In this document: positions 24,288-35,989 of the stretch, one piece after another
Layout: each line of letters opens with the position of its first letter
Numbering within the stretch: the first letter of the stretch is position 1
Assembly: GCA_030704615.1 (NCBI GenBank)
Contig: CM060732.1
Span: 15,066,001-15,130,000, forward strand
DNA: 64,000 nt
Reading direction: 5' to 3'
From: Takakia lepidozioides
Lineage: Eukaryota > Streptophyta > Takakiopsida > Takakiales > Takakiaceae
Notes under the pieces: model-generated
The model's input: only the letters and a program-made list of their open reading frames with translations
The model's database searches: none
Told to the model about the DNA's origin: nothing
Translations under genes and position numbers: made by a program

Positions 24288-27200
24288 CTACTCTCCTACA
24301 CCCTCCGAGGAACTTGCCCCACCTTCTTCCTCATCCCCCTCATCCCCCTCATCCTCCGAGCTCTGTGATGCATCAGTTCCACTATGCCTCTCAAAAATCC
24401 CGTCCTCTCCTTGGGGGACCGTCCACCTCACCTCCTGGGAATCTTCTACGTCTTCTCCCCCACTTTCCTCAACAGAATCCAAGACAAATCTACGAGCCCG
24501 ACGGGCTCTAATAGCTGCTGCCCTCCTCCCTCATCTTCATTTTCTTGAGGCTTGCCTCGTCTAAAATCTGCTGTACACGACTACGTTCGGAACACCTCCT
24601 AATGGACACCGAAGCAAGCCGGGCAGCATAAGTAGGAAGGATGTACTCCCTTTCTGGACTAGGCATGAAATCCCCCCTGGCAAAAAAAGGCACGTTCCTC
24701 CTGCCCATGAACTCCGGTGTAGACGTCCCTCCGGCAGTACTTGGCATCCTACAGTAAGAACAAATCCACTTCAAGAATGTCAATACCAGCACAACCAGAA
24801 AGGGTTTTCAATGAAATAAGAGAGCGGAGGGAGGTGCCTCACAAAATCTGGAGGCAACTTACAATGCCACACTCACTCTCGTAAACCGGGGGCTCCTCGC
24901 CTCGATCCCAACTTCCTCCCCCTGCTCCTTCTCGGATTTTTCCTCATCCTCCGAGGATGCCTCTTCCTCTTTTGGCAGACGTTCAGCCCGCTGCAAGTTC
25001 CGAGTTGTGGAGGGCAGTATCTGGCTCGAAGGCGAACACATGCCTGTCGGACAACGTCCCTGCCCACATTGAAGCACTTGAGGAACAAAGCGGGCGGTTA
25101 ATAGCTTGCGGCATGCAATTGCAATCGGGCCAGGGGACAAACTGAGCACGTGAAGGCTTACCCGTGCCGCATGTGAGGTCCAGAATCCGCCCTTTGGACA
25201 TCCGAGCACGTCTCCATGAGGGTTTGGATGAAAGCAGGGCTCCGGGTCCGGCTGTACCGCCACGGTTTGCCTGTCTTTGTGTCCTTCGGCATACTGGAGT
25301 GGGGCACATAGTTGTAGAGGACATCGTAGGTTACAGGGTCCACAGCGGCATCAACAAGACGACCGTCGTTGCGGAATTTGAACGTAGACCCTCTCTTCAC
25401 AAAGCAATATGCCTCAAACACCAATGTCTGCACATCCAACAAAGAAGGGATCAACTCCAGGGTCTACTTAACATACACCACAATATGAAGTGAATGCAAT
25501 AGATTGATAACTTACACTTTGGCCCTCTGTTCGCAACCCCTGTACTGATGCAGAACCATTTTCTGAGGAGGACCGGGGTGACACTTTTCGGTGTCCACCT
25601 TGCCACCGCATTCTCTGTGGTCTTCCCTCTCGTGGCAAGGACAACCACACATCCACCGTCATCCAGAAGCATCCCCGCCAGCCCAAACCCGGCTTTCCAG
25701 TAGTCCTCAGTAAACCTGTTCCAGGTGGGCACACCATCCAGGCCCTCCAGCAGCTCCCCATCTGGAATGTCGAGGAGAATCATGTCGCAAGCTCTCTCCA
25801 CCTCAACCCCCCCCCCGAGTGCTCTTGCAATTCGTGCTCACAGCCGTGAAGAATTCCATCATGGCTTCAAAACCAGGGTGTCTTTAGGCTCTGTACCGGC
25901 AGCCCTCTTCTTGGCTTTCCCCTTCTGCTCCGCCAGAGACTTGCTGTGTGCCACCTTCTTTGCCCTGGCAGCGAGAGCGTCAAGGAAGCTCTCATTGACG
26001 CATTGGATGATGGTTGGAGGTTCTAGCTTTGGCCTGTGCGTAAACGTCACCGCCGAATACCGCCGTGTAGGCTCGCCCTCAAATGCCAACTTCTTGGCAG
26101 AGCCAGTCCCACTCCGAACTGACTTGGGAACCCGGACGACCGGTGACTGGTAGGAGCAACAGCAGTTGCAGGACCTTGAACAAAGTCGTCGTCCGAGTCA
26201 CTCTCTTGGGTCCCCTCCTGCGCCTCCTCCGATGCCCCGATGGTTTTCTTCTTTTTGGGTGTTACTGCACTCACCTGTTTCCTTGTCCTTTTCCTTTGCC
26301 TTTGGCCTTTACTCTTCTCATGCAATTTCTCCTGAATTCCTGCCTGAGCAAGCTCTGCCGCTTTCCTGGAGTTCGCAAGCGCTTTTGCCTCTTTTGCACC
26401 CAACGGAGGCAGCGGAGCCCGGTTTCGTCGGAATTCAGCATCCAGCTTCAATTGAAACTCGGATGGGTCGAGCGAGCCGGGCGGAAGGTCCACATACCAA
26501 GGGCAATCACGCAAATGTTCCAGATGCCACTCCTTCACAATATCGTCAGTGTACATGGAGTCAGCCCCAGGGTTCCTCCATGCCAGGAAGAATGGTGGCT
26601 CGAAAGACAGATGACCTTTTCTCCAAAAGGGAGAACTTGCAGTACCTGCATTCATGAAAAACACAATGAGTCCCTGAAATGCATATTCGGCACCATTTTC
26701 CCAGGTTGGGGCGGATGTGAGTGGGCCTAGAAATGGAAAAATGGCGCCGAATTTCGGTTTTCGGACTGCCACCCTAGGGACTTAGCCATCTTGGGAGCCC
26801 TGAACTGAAATTCGGCGCCATTTTTCCCGGTTTGGCCCGAAGATGGCTAAGTCCCAGAACCGCAATAGGGCCTGGAACTGGAAAAATGGCGCCGAATTTC
26901 CAGTTCAGGGCCAGCCACCTAGGGACTTAGCCCGAAATGGCTAAGTCCCTGAACGGCAATAGGGCCTGGAACTGGAAAATGGCGCCGAATTTCCAGTTCA
27001 GGGCCAGCCACCCTAGGGACTTAGCCCGAAAATGGCTAGTCCCTGAACGGCAATAGGGCCTAACTGGAACCGAATTTCCAGGCCAACCCGAAAATGGCTA
27101 AGTCCCTGAACGGCAATAGGGCCTACAACTGGAAAATGGCGCCGAATTTCCACTTCGGGCCAGCCACCCCTAGGGACTTAGCCCGAAAATGGCTAAGTCC

Positions 27201-29850
27201 CTGAACGGCAATAGGGCCTGGAACTGGAAAATGGCGCCGAATTTCCAGTTGAGGGCCAGCCAGTCTAGGGATTTAGCCCGAAAATGGCTAAGTCCCTGAA
27301 CGGCAATAGGGCCTACAACTGGAAAATGGCGCCGAATTTCCACTTCGGGCCAGCCACCCTAGGGACTTAGCCCGAAAATGGCTAAGTCCCTGAACGGCAA
27401 TAGGGCCTACAACTGGAAAATGGCGCCGAATTTCCAGTTCAGGGCCAACCAGTCTAGGGACTTAGCCATTTTCGGAGCCCTGACTGGAAATTCGGCGCCA
27501 TTTTCCCTAACACCACATGAGGCTCTAACATCCTGAAATGCAAGGCCTTGAAAGAAAGGCAGCGCGTATGTACCTGTACAGAAGGCGCATTGCTGCTTTG
27601 TCCGCGTTCGGCTGGTCGGTGAACTCGTGGCTTCGGCGAGCATCTGCTATCTCCCGAAAGAATAGGTTGGTTTTAGAGCAGAAAGTACCTCGTCACATAG
27701 TCACGTAGGCTCTCTGCTGCAGGAGATATCTCCATCTTGAACTGATGTGCTTGTGTGTCCAGCTGCTCTTGCGCATTCGTCGTCACCTGTGGAGATTCTC
27801 CATCAGATCGCTTTCCTAAAAAACAATGAATCCACCCCCTACTAGAGTAGAAGCCCCAACGAAGCGTGGGGAAGTACCTGAAACCACCATGTCATGCAGT
27901 TCATCCAAATGTCGAATGTGGGGTCAGAGAGTTTGTCCGGTTTGGGGAAGCTCCACATGTCCCTGGTACTTTGGGAACCATTCCAGATTTGGAGCCACCG
28001 GGTTTGTCCAACCACCCAGCATATTCGTAAGCGCCAAACACCACAAAAAGGAGTTGTTGCCACCACAATTTGGTTAAGAATGTATCACCTTTTCTGTTGC
28101 ATCCACACAGGATGTGGCTAGACGATGGAGCTTCTCCAATGTCATCGTGGGCTTCAGAGCGCGAGAGTAGTGCTTCCCCACCTCCACCAGAAAGTCGGCA
28201 CCAAGGGCGGGATCAGCTATGGCCACGTACTTTACATCTGCGACTTGTACTTTATGCGGGCCCTCACCTCCGCAGCTTTGACATACGATTCGAGTTCCGG
28301 GAGGGTTGGATTCTTCTCCTCTGACTCCATGTAGAACCTCCGCGCATGTGCCAAATCCTGCTGTATTTTCGTCTGCTTACGATTTGATGTCGGCCATTGC
28401 AGTTTTGAGAAGACTGTAATCTTTGGGCCCCGCAACCTTCAGCACAACACAATCCACGGCGAAATGCCAATCGAGGTCGTTGGGGTGGGCTTGGGCAATG
28501 TGCTCCATCCATGCAAGGAGGCGATGATTGCCGTCCCACACGTAGAACATCTTACCGGACAAGTGCTGGAAAAGAGGATCACTAGCAATCGATCTCTCGA
28601 ACTCCTCATTTCGCGTTTGCCAATGGGGACCCCATTTGTCCACCTCATCGGAAGTGTGGGCACGGGAAGCTCCGTGGTCATTCTCAATGGAAACGTAAAA
28701 CGCGGCAGACCCCATTCGATATCCATCCCGGAAAGAGAATTTCAGCTTGTCGATATCGCCTGGGAGGGCAGGTCTCACCACCTGCAATGACACCAAGCGG
28801 CAAAGGGGAATTCGAAGCTTGGCCGGGTACACCATGCCCCCCAGCACCCTGCCAATGTTGCTGTGGGTTGCCTCCAACATCTTGGCAGCGGCCAACTTCA
28901 TATCCGCCTCAGACATGACGTCTGCTGCAAAGGGGTTTTCCGGCAGCCCACCAGGACCGCCAAATCCAGCCTGTATGCTCCGGGTTTGGGGCCTGGGGAT
29001 GTCCGGGAGGATGTCATCCTGGTCAGAAAGCTCCCTGTCGTCCTCCTCAACAGGGTCAGCCACCTACGAAACCACCTCCAACACTCTCCCCGTCTCTACT
29101 ACCCTCTCACTGGCTTCACCTCGAACTTGCACAATCCGTGCTCTTTCTGGTGTTCTTTCCTCTCCTCCACTCTCCACCGTATGGGTAATTGCGGGGGCTG
29201 CTCTTGCCCGCGATGGTCTAACCGGTGTGTTACTGCCTCTCTGTGGTGTCTTGGAGGGATCCACCGTCTCTGTGCGTCCTCGCTTACATTGGCATCTGTC
29301 ATTTGGGCACCCCTGGCCTCTTTAGTGGCCTTTTCTCTTTCCTCCTGGCTAGCATTCTGTCTCGTCTATTCTTTTGCCCTCTCTTTTGCCTCTCACGGGC
29401 TTTCTGTTTCTTACTAGGGCTAGCAGCAGGGGAGCCCTCCAGGACGACCACCTTTGATTGAGGCGAACTGACACCCTCGCGCGCACTGCTCACTCCCCCC
29501 TCCGCAGCCCGTGACGGCTCTCTCGCCGGGGATTGCATGTGCTTAGCTTTCTTCTTTTTCTTTGCGTGGGCGGGCCCTACTGCATGTGCATGAACAACCT
29601 CCATTGCCGGATCTGCTGTCCTCATGTCCTCACGCCCTTCACCTGCCATGCCGCCTGCACCAACCTCCCCAATGCCTATTATGTCGTACTGTCGTTGCAA
29701 GTCCTCCCGTCCACCAACAAAAGGTTGAAGTTTGCCCTCTCGCCCCAAGTTGGGCGATTCAAACATGCAATGAGTTGGAGCTGTCGATGATACCACCAGC
29801 GTGTCGGGCTCGTCGTCACTTTGTGATTCCCAAAAATCGTGAAAACCAAC
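24288..29850 (-). CDS. Multi-exon gene: ParB-like domain plus beta-class DNA amino-methyltransferase
   Basis: Minus-strand exons: about 29300-29850 (acidic start, Lys/Arg-rich end), 28381-29063, about 28264-28355, 28089-28220, 27878-27970, 27689-27786, about 27570-27645, 26275-26645, about 25890-26110, 25516-25812, 25162-25470, about 24885-25078, 24500-24755 and 24290-24485. Exon 28381-29063 has a ParB-like pattern: IPLCRLVSLQ, KLKFSFRDGYRMG, FYVWDGNHRLLAWM. Exon 25516-25812 has CDMILLDIPDGE, a degenerate DPPY motif; exon 25162-25470 ends in ILDLTCGTG, followed after an intron by RHVFAFEPDTALHNSEL. This motif IV-then-motif I order is that of beta-class N6-adenine/N4-cytosine methyltransferases. 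ParB-like plus methylase fusions are known in phages and bacteria. Frames break near 25180 and 24990, so this copy may be dead. The C-terminus is acidic. Confidence 0.6.
26735..27505. repeat. 95-bp palindromic satellite in an intron of the methyltransferase gene
   Basis: GGCGCC centres lie at 26743, 26814, 26888, 26981, 27138, 27233, 27328, 27422 and 27494. Interior spacing is 93-95 bp, with one degenerate copy near 27070. Both outermost intervals are 71-72 bp. Each unit holds two palindromes: AAAATGGCGCCGAATTTCC and AGGGACTTAGCCC...GGCTAAGTCCCT. The array fills the intron between the exons at 27570 and 26645. The core GGCGCCGAATTTCC is shared with the arrays at 18.0-19.6 kb. Confidence 0.85.
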
Positions 29851-29899
29851 ATCGGTGCAAAACCAGCATCGCAACGAGCAGCGCAACCACCATAGCAAC

Positions 29900-31850
29900 A
29901 ATCGTGTAACAAAAATGAAAACATAACAAGTTTAGGAAGTATGGAGAGCCATGCTAGCTTCAGCATTGAGAGGGCTCTTGTCATGGCAAGAGCAGGGCTG
30001 GAACAAGAGCTAAGAGATGCGGCAAGGCCATGGAATGTGCACCTAGGGTTTCAGAGCTTGGAAGAAGAGCTCTTGCACCACAAGAGAAGTGTCTTGTGGC
30101 TGGAAATGTAAGCCTTAGGGTTTCAGGAGCTTGGCAAAGGCTGTGGAGTGCTTAGTCTTGTCTTAGAGAGCATCAAGGAGCCAAGGAGCCAAGATAGGGG
30201 GCTGATATCTCTTGTGTGAAGAGGTTGCATATGTGGAGCATGTATTCAGCTCATTGAAGCTTCCATCTTCAAGCTTGGAGGGCAAGCAAGGAAGAGGGAA
30301 GGGCTGACTTCCCTTATGTGAGGGCAATGCATGTGTGGAGCATGCTATCAGCCTGGTGAAGGCTTGCACTTTCAGGTGTGGGAGTGCAAGAAAGGAAGGA
30401 AGGGCTGGTTTCCCTGTAGGGCATGTGGAGCATGCTTTCAGCCTGCTGAAGCTTGTATTTTCAGGTTTGTGGGTGCAAGAAATGAAGCAAAGGAGCTGAT
30501 TCTCTTATGGTGAGAGTGGGGCATGTGTGGAGCATGCCTTCAGCCCATTGAGGCTCTTGTTTTCAAGCTTTAGAGAGCTAGAACGGAAGGTCTAGGGCTG
30601 GTTTCCACTTGGAGTGAAAGAAAAGCACTTGTAGGGCCTATGTGAGTTGGGGTTTCAACTTCAAGCTTGAAGGGAGCGCAACTCTTGAAGCAGCAGGTGT
30701 AGGGGGCTGGAATAGGCTCTAAGACAGATGCTATGGCCAAGGAAAGTGCTTGAATGAGTGCTCACAAGGGCTGGGAACCAGCAGGGCTTGGTTGTTTGCC
30801 ATTGAGTTTAGTGGCGTGTTTGGGGAGGCTAAATGAGAAAGAAGGCTTGGTTTGTGGCAACCACCTCATGGCTTAGGGCTACTATGGTGGTGTGTGGGAG
30901 CCGAAAGAGCAAGAATACCTTGCTGATTTCCTCACAGCCGCCATAGCTCGATGGAAAGAAGCCTAGAGTCCAAGAGACACAAACCCTAGCTTGGCGTGGC
31001 TAAACCCCTTGGAGAAATGGCTAAACTGCTAGATTCACAATCCGAATCAGAACCTTCCGTAGAAGACACAGGAGGTGAAGGTGGCCTAAACCACACACCT
31101 CGTCTCGTGTACCCACTAGTATCGCTAGTGCTCGAACCGACACTGTCCCCAGCAACTAGTGGCACGTCCCTGTTGACACTCAACCGGTCATGAACATGTC
31201 CCTAACCCCCTCTCCACAAGGTAACCGGGTAGAGAACCTGTTGCGGCTTATGGTTTGGAATACTAAGTTCCTAACATAGCCTACACCTGTACCTGCATCC
31301 ACCGCAAGCACTCCTATGGTTGGCTGGTCATCACCTCCAACCTCACCACAGGAGAAACAATGTCGGTCTGGCTGGTCATCACCCCAGCCTCACCATCGAC
31401 AGCATGCTCTAGGACTGGCCGGTGATCAAATCCGGACCAATCACCTAAAACAAGCGCCCACACAAAACTAGCATGGCGCACAGTCAAGCATGCAGGTATG
31501 GAGGGATCCAAACACAAGAAATCAGAACGACAACTCCCCCACACCAAAAACAACTCCACGGTGTTGCTCCTGCAATGACACCCCAGCCCAAACCCGGACT
31601 GACTCTTGCCTCCACCTACGGAAAGGTCTTGGCCTAATGAGAGGGTGGAAACTACGAGGAAGAGAAGCTAAAGCAATGCCTAACCCCAGCATGCCCTCAT
31701 CCCAACACTCTTCCTCTCCTCTCTTCCCTCACTTGCATGATCATGGGAATATCATGAAGATACTCCTCAAACCGCCCTCCACGAGCTTCAAAATTCGGCC
31801 TTCAAGACCACATACCAGTCCTTAGGCAATCCACCAGTGCCTCCACGAGT
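29900..31850. other. Repeat-bearing spacer upstream of the methyltransferase gene
   Basis: No gene could be supported. A minus-strand Ser/Pro-rich frame of 65 codons (30986-31183) could be a further upstream exon of the methyltransferase gene. A GGCTGGTCATCACC element occurs twice near 31325 and 31370. Confidence 0.3.
30180..30660. repeat. Degenerate tandem repeat of about 100 bp, four to five copies
   Basis: GTGGAGCATG recurs at about 30232, 30334, 30425 and 30535, each followed by TTCAGCC or ATCAGCC, a GAAGCTT-like block, TTTCAGG or TTCAAGC, and GGGCTGGTTTCC or GGGCTGACTTCC. Spacing varies from 91 to 110 bp. Confidence 0.7.
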
Positions 31851-31859
31851 CAGCACAGG

Positions 31860-32345
31860 CCGTCCACAGGTCAACGGGCCACCACAGACCAGCACAGGCC
31901 CACACAGCTCCCTCACACACGCCCCACGGCCACTGGGCACAGCCTGTCACATACCCGGCCCCACAGGCCACTAGGCGTCACAGCCCCTCACAGCCCGTCA
32001 CAACCCCAAAGGCCTCAGCACGGCCTATCACAGCCCTCAGCCCAGGCCACGGGCACAACCTGTCACAGCCCCAAAGGCCTCGGGCCCCCCCACCCCCTCA
32101 CGCCCCAAAGGCCATGGGCACAGCCTGTCACAGCCCTCACAGCCCTCACAAGCCCCACAGGCCACTGGGCACAGCCCGCACCCGTCACAGCCCACATGCC
32201 ACTGACAGCCCGTCACAGCTCGCCACAGCCCCTCACAGCCCCAAAGGCCTCAGCACGCCTGACACAGCCCCTCACAGCCCCAAGGCCATGGCAGGCCCGT
32301 CACAGCCCCCAAGGCCACATAGCCCCTCACGCCCCATCCATGGCC
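31860..32345. repeat. CACAGCCC low-complexity tract before the DNMT-element Gag
   Basis: Nearly 500 bp of CACAGCCC, TCACAGCC and GGCC variants. The complementary GGCTGTGNC motif forms tracts in both LTRs of the nested element (37670-37830 and 49612-49770) and at the end of its integrase frame (42190-42300). Confidence 0.8.
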
Positions 32346-32376
32346 ACCGCTTCTGACTCATACCGGCGGTGCAAAG

Positions 32377-33237
32377 TTGTTTCTTTGCCATTGTTGTGGG
32401 ACAATGGAGGATGTATGGAGCTACCAAGGGGCCACGAAGGTACTCTGGGGCGGTGTGCACCATCGGTTGGATGATTTTATCCAAGAGTTTGATAGTTGGT
32501 GTGATTTGCACAAATGCGCAATCCACAACTATTTACACCTTTCATGGCATGGAAGGGCTATTTCAGCAGCACCTTGGGGGCCGCCTATGGATGATTACCA
32601 TGAGTTCAGGCGGGGGCATGAGGTTGAGATCGAGGAGTGGAGGATGTACTGGTCACCCGACTATGTCTCCATCACTAGGGGCACTAGAGCCACGAGGGCA
32701 GTGGCTACACCTGCCGCTGCACCGGCAGCTTCAGCAAGTAACAATGGGACTAGTGGGACTAGTGGTACAGTAGCTACGACGTCCCCCCAAGCCACTACCG
32801 CACCAGCACTAGCACCCGTGCCTGCCTTCAACCCTGTTGTGGAGTTCTTCGAAGAGTTGAGAGAAACTACCAAGGGTGAGGACAGAGAAGTTGCGAAGCT
32901 TGCAAGAGTTCCAACGGAAGCCGACCGAGAGCTTGAGGGAGGCTTTCACTCGCATGAGGTGCTTGATAAATGTAACCCAAGGGGTTACGGAAGCTCAAGC
33001 AGTCCAATTCTGGTATGGGATATGGGACAAGGAGCTGAGGAAGTGTTATTGTTTTGCATCCTGAGTTGCGCCCAGGCCAGTTCCAAGGGAACAATGGTGG
33101 CCGGGGGCGAGGTGGAGCAGCCCAGAGAGGACGAGGTGGCCAGCCACGAGGTGCAGGCCAAGGGCCAGCTCAACATGGCCAAGAACGCAGAGGTCAGGGG
33201 GTTGACCAAGGCATGGCCAACCAGCTTTAGTAGCTAG
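32377..33237 (+). pseudogene. Gag of the DNMT-bearing gypsy element
   Basis: The first frame reads DDFIQEFDSWCDLHKC and an Ala/Thr-rich segment up to NPVVEFFEELRE. After a frameshift near 32900 it continues LQEFQRKPTESLREAFTRMR and VTEAQAVQFWYGI, the usual retrotransposon Gag helical core. An Arg/Gly-rich tail (GGRGRGG, GQPRGAG) follows in a further frame near 33100. Gag forms the particle and binds element RNA; an RG-rich tail in place of zinc knuckles would serve RNA binding. Confidence 0.65.
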
Positions 33238-33959
33238 AGCAAAGGCTCGCTGCCATGGCTACAACTCAGGTGGTACCGGCTCTAAGGCCGGATGGTCCAC
33301 CTCCTGCTCCTGAGGGAGGAGATATGGGAGGCATGGGATTCATGTGTGGAGCCACCCACTAGTGCAGGTGGAGTCTGCTGCAGCCGTGACTCGAGGAGCA
33401 GCACGAGTTTCCTGAGCCACGAGGTGCAGAGGTGGAGTTGGATCCACAGCGTGGGGAGGCAAGCTGTCAGGCTAGGCTTCCTCAGTCATTCACATTGGCG
33501 GAGACAGTGTCTACGCCATCCATGGCACCTAGTTCTCGCCCGACTGTTACCGGAGCGGAGGTTACTATGCCATTGGGGAGAGCTACACGGATAGCACCAC
33601 TACCTAGTGTTGCCAAGGCTACGACAGCTAGTGTGCTGCTAGGAGCGGCCACATCTGTGTGTCAGGCTCCATTGTTCTCGGCTACCATGATTGCGACGCC
33701 GGGGGTAAGACCAGCTGAGGTGTTCAGGCTCGCAGCTACACTCTGTGAGAGTGGGAGGTTACTTCATCTTCTGCGGAGATAGTGGGAGGTGTAGTGCCGG
33801 AGGGATCCTCGGATTTGAGGGTCAAGACTGCCACGGCGGCGCCATGGCAAGCTGCAGCTGCCAGGTTGATGGAGCTGCCAGCTAGGCCAGCCATTGAGCG
33901 CGCCATGGTGACACCTGGAGTTGTCATGTTAGACAACCAGGATGGCATTTTCTGTTTGA

Positions 33960-34330
33960 GTGGACCGGCAGGCAAGAGGTACCGCCACTGCGGGTCTTGT
34001 TGGACTCGAGAGCTCAGCCATTGATGCTGGGCAGAGCTGCTATTGCAGGCTTGAGCCTCACGGAGGCGGATATGGAGCCTTGTCCTTTCCAGATACAGAC
34101 GTCTCTGGGAGGATCGGCAGGCTCGGGGCATGACACACGGCGTGAGTTGGCTATCAGACTACGGCCGGATCACCCTACAGATGGCTCAGTGATGCAAGCC
34201 AAGGACATTTGTGACAGACGGTCTCATACGATGTCCTGGTTGGTGGGGGCAGTGTTTACCCCATGGGCTTCACCCTGGATTTTTGGGAGGAGTCAGCTTC
34301 CTATAGCCTGCATGGCAGTCAGGGGAGGGC
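33960..34330 (+). pseudogene. Protease region of the DNMT-bearing element
   Basis: The frame reads LLDSRAQPLMLGRAAIAGLS and later PCPFQIQTSLGGSAG and AVFTPWASPWIF, fitting a gypsy aspartic protease. The active-site triad appears as DSR where D-S/T-G is expected, so the catalytic glycine is replaced. Between 33,240 and 33,960 only broken Ser/Thr/Ala-rich linker is visible. Confidence 0.6.
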
Positions 34331-34709
34331 CGGCGTGTGCAGCTCTCTGTGACGTTCATAGAAGAGTTGCGGTTGCCCAGCGAGGCAAGATGCCGACACT
34401 AGCAGCATTCACAACGGCAGTGAGTTGGCCTAGAGAGTTGCTTGAGGGCAACACTCATTCAGAGGATGTGCCACCACCGGGAGAGCATGATGACATGTAT
34501 GGTATGGCGGAGTTGCCTACCATGGTTACTCAGACTCCATTGTGGGGCACGAGCAAGGATTTGCAGCGGGATGCTGATCGACGGGTGCAACAAGCCTGGG
34601 TGGAGGCTTTTTGTACCGTCAGGAGAGGAGGAGAGTGCGGGGATTGCACCAAGACCACCTCAGTTGTCTCCATTGGACACCACACCCTATTGTGTGGCAG
34701 TATCCGGAT

Positions 34710-35690
34710 GAAGCATTTGTCTTCTGGACTTGTTTGGCGGGATCAGCACCGGATTGGCTGATGTGTTACAGGCAGGTGTACGAGTTCGACGTTACCTGTA
34801 TATGGAGAGGGATGAGACTGCACGACGCGTTTCACTTCGCCATGTTGCTCAGTTGGTGCAGCGGTACCCTGAGTTGTTGTCGGTGTCTGCAATTCGTGGA
34901 TATCAGCAGGCCTTGCCAGCAGACATTTCGTTGCTGGGGCGCAGGATTTGGAGCGGTTGGCTCCATTGATCTAGTAGTGGCAGGTTGGCCCTGCCAAGGG
35001 CATTCATCAGCCGGGCATGGCAATGGATTGCGAGACTCGAGGTCGGGTCTGTTTTGGGAGATGGTGCGGTTTTTGCGCCACTTGCAGCTTCATCAAGCTG
35101 TATCTCCAGCATACATCTTGGAGAATGTGCCACTGATGGGCGATTCTTGGGCCAGGGTGATGGCCAGTGTGCATCAAGTCCGGTCATGGCTTGGGTCAGC
35201 AGTGTTGCTAGATGCAGCTACAGTGGGGTCACAGGCTCATCGTCCACGGCTATGGTGGACTAACTTGATGCCACCCGCACTGCTCAAGCGTGCATTTGAT
35301 GGGTGCAGCCGCCAGCACATCTCACAGTGGATAGCATTCTGGACACAGGGAGGCAGTCTCTCAGCGTGTGAGACACGATGACCGTTCGCCTTTGGCAGTG
35401 GTCAACAAGGTGGGTCAACCACGAGCAGCATTACCTACACTGCTCAGCTTCCCAGGATCGCATGCTTTCCGGGATAGTGGATCTGGCCTCCTATGGGATG
35501 CTCAGTTGTAGCAGTTAGTGGAGTCTAATGCTGACGAGCGTGAGCGGGCAATGGGTTTTACCACTGGTACCACGGCGATGTCGTCTCTTTCTGAGGCAGC
35601 ACGTCGTCAAGTGTTGGGGCAAGCAATGGATCTCAATTACTTGACCTGGATTATCAGCTTCGCTCTGGCTGAGCAACGCAGAGTGCGGAG
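34710..35690 (+). pseudogene. C5-cytosine DNA methyltransferase domain within Pol
   Basis: Motifs appear in canonical order across frames: I, LFGGISTGLADVLQAG (34727-34775); IV, DLVVAGWPCQGHSSAG with the catalytic Cys of PCQ (about 34970-35020), then GLRDSRSGLFWEMVRFL; VI, AYILENV; VIII, QAHRPRLWWTNL (about 35230-35265). Motifs IX-X follow: ALPTLLSFPG, HAFRDSGSGLLWDA, GFTTGTTAMSSLS and RRQVLGQAMDLNYLTW (35420-35650). GLxDxRSxLFxE and the QAHR block are closest to the DNMT3 type. The enzyme would methylate cytosine C5 in DNA, possibly the element's own cDNA. Single-base indels near 34935 and 34965 and a stop near 35508 break the frame. It lies between protease and reverse transcriptase. Confidence 0.85.
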
Positions 35691-35989
35691 TACACTTCCC
35701 TCGATGGTCTCTCTGCCTACCGAGATGGTACAGGCAGTGAGTGGGGGCGAGCATGTGAGGACCACGGGTGCATGCATCCATGGCACACGTGGGAGGTGCT
35801 CGAGGTTCAGAGGAGTTGGCAGCCAAGGCGGCTGTGATGGATGAGGTTGGGATTTTCCCGGGTTGAGGAGGTCCTTAAGGATGAGATGATGGGGCAGGAT
35901 GAGGCCTTGTCATTGACTGAGTAGGCAGGGAGTACTGCTCAAGAGGTTGCAACATAGCAACCACTGGAGCGTCCTACCTCTAAGCCTTG

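Noticed and set aside
24178-24564. Plus-strand Ser/Pro-rich ORF of 128 codons
   Set aside because: It is the complement of the acidic Glu/Asp/Ser-rich C-terminal exon of the minus-strand methyltransferase gene.
28391-29063. Bacterial contamination because of the ParB-like and methylase domains
   Set aside because: The gene is split by many GT-AG introns and embedded between eukaryotic transposons.
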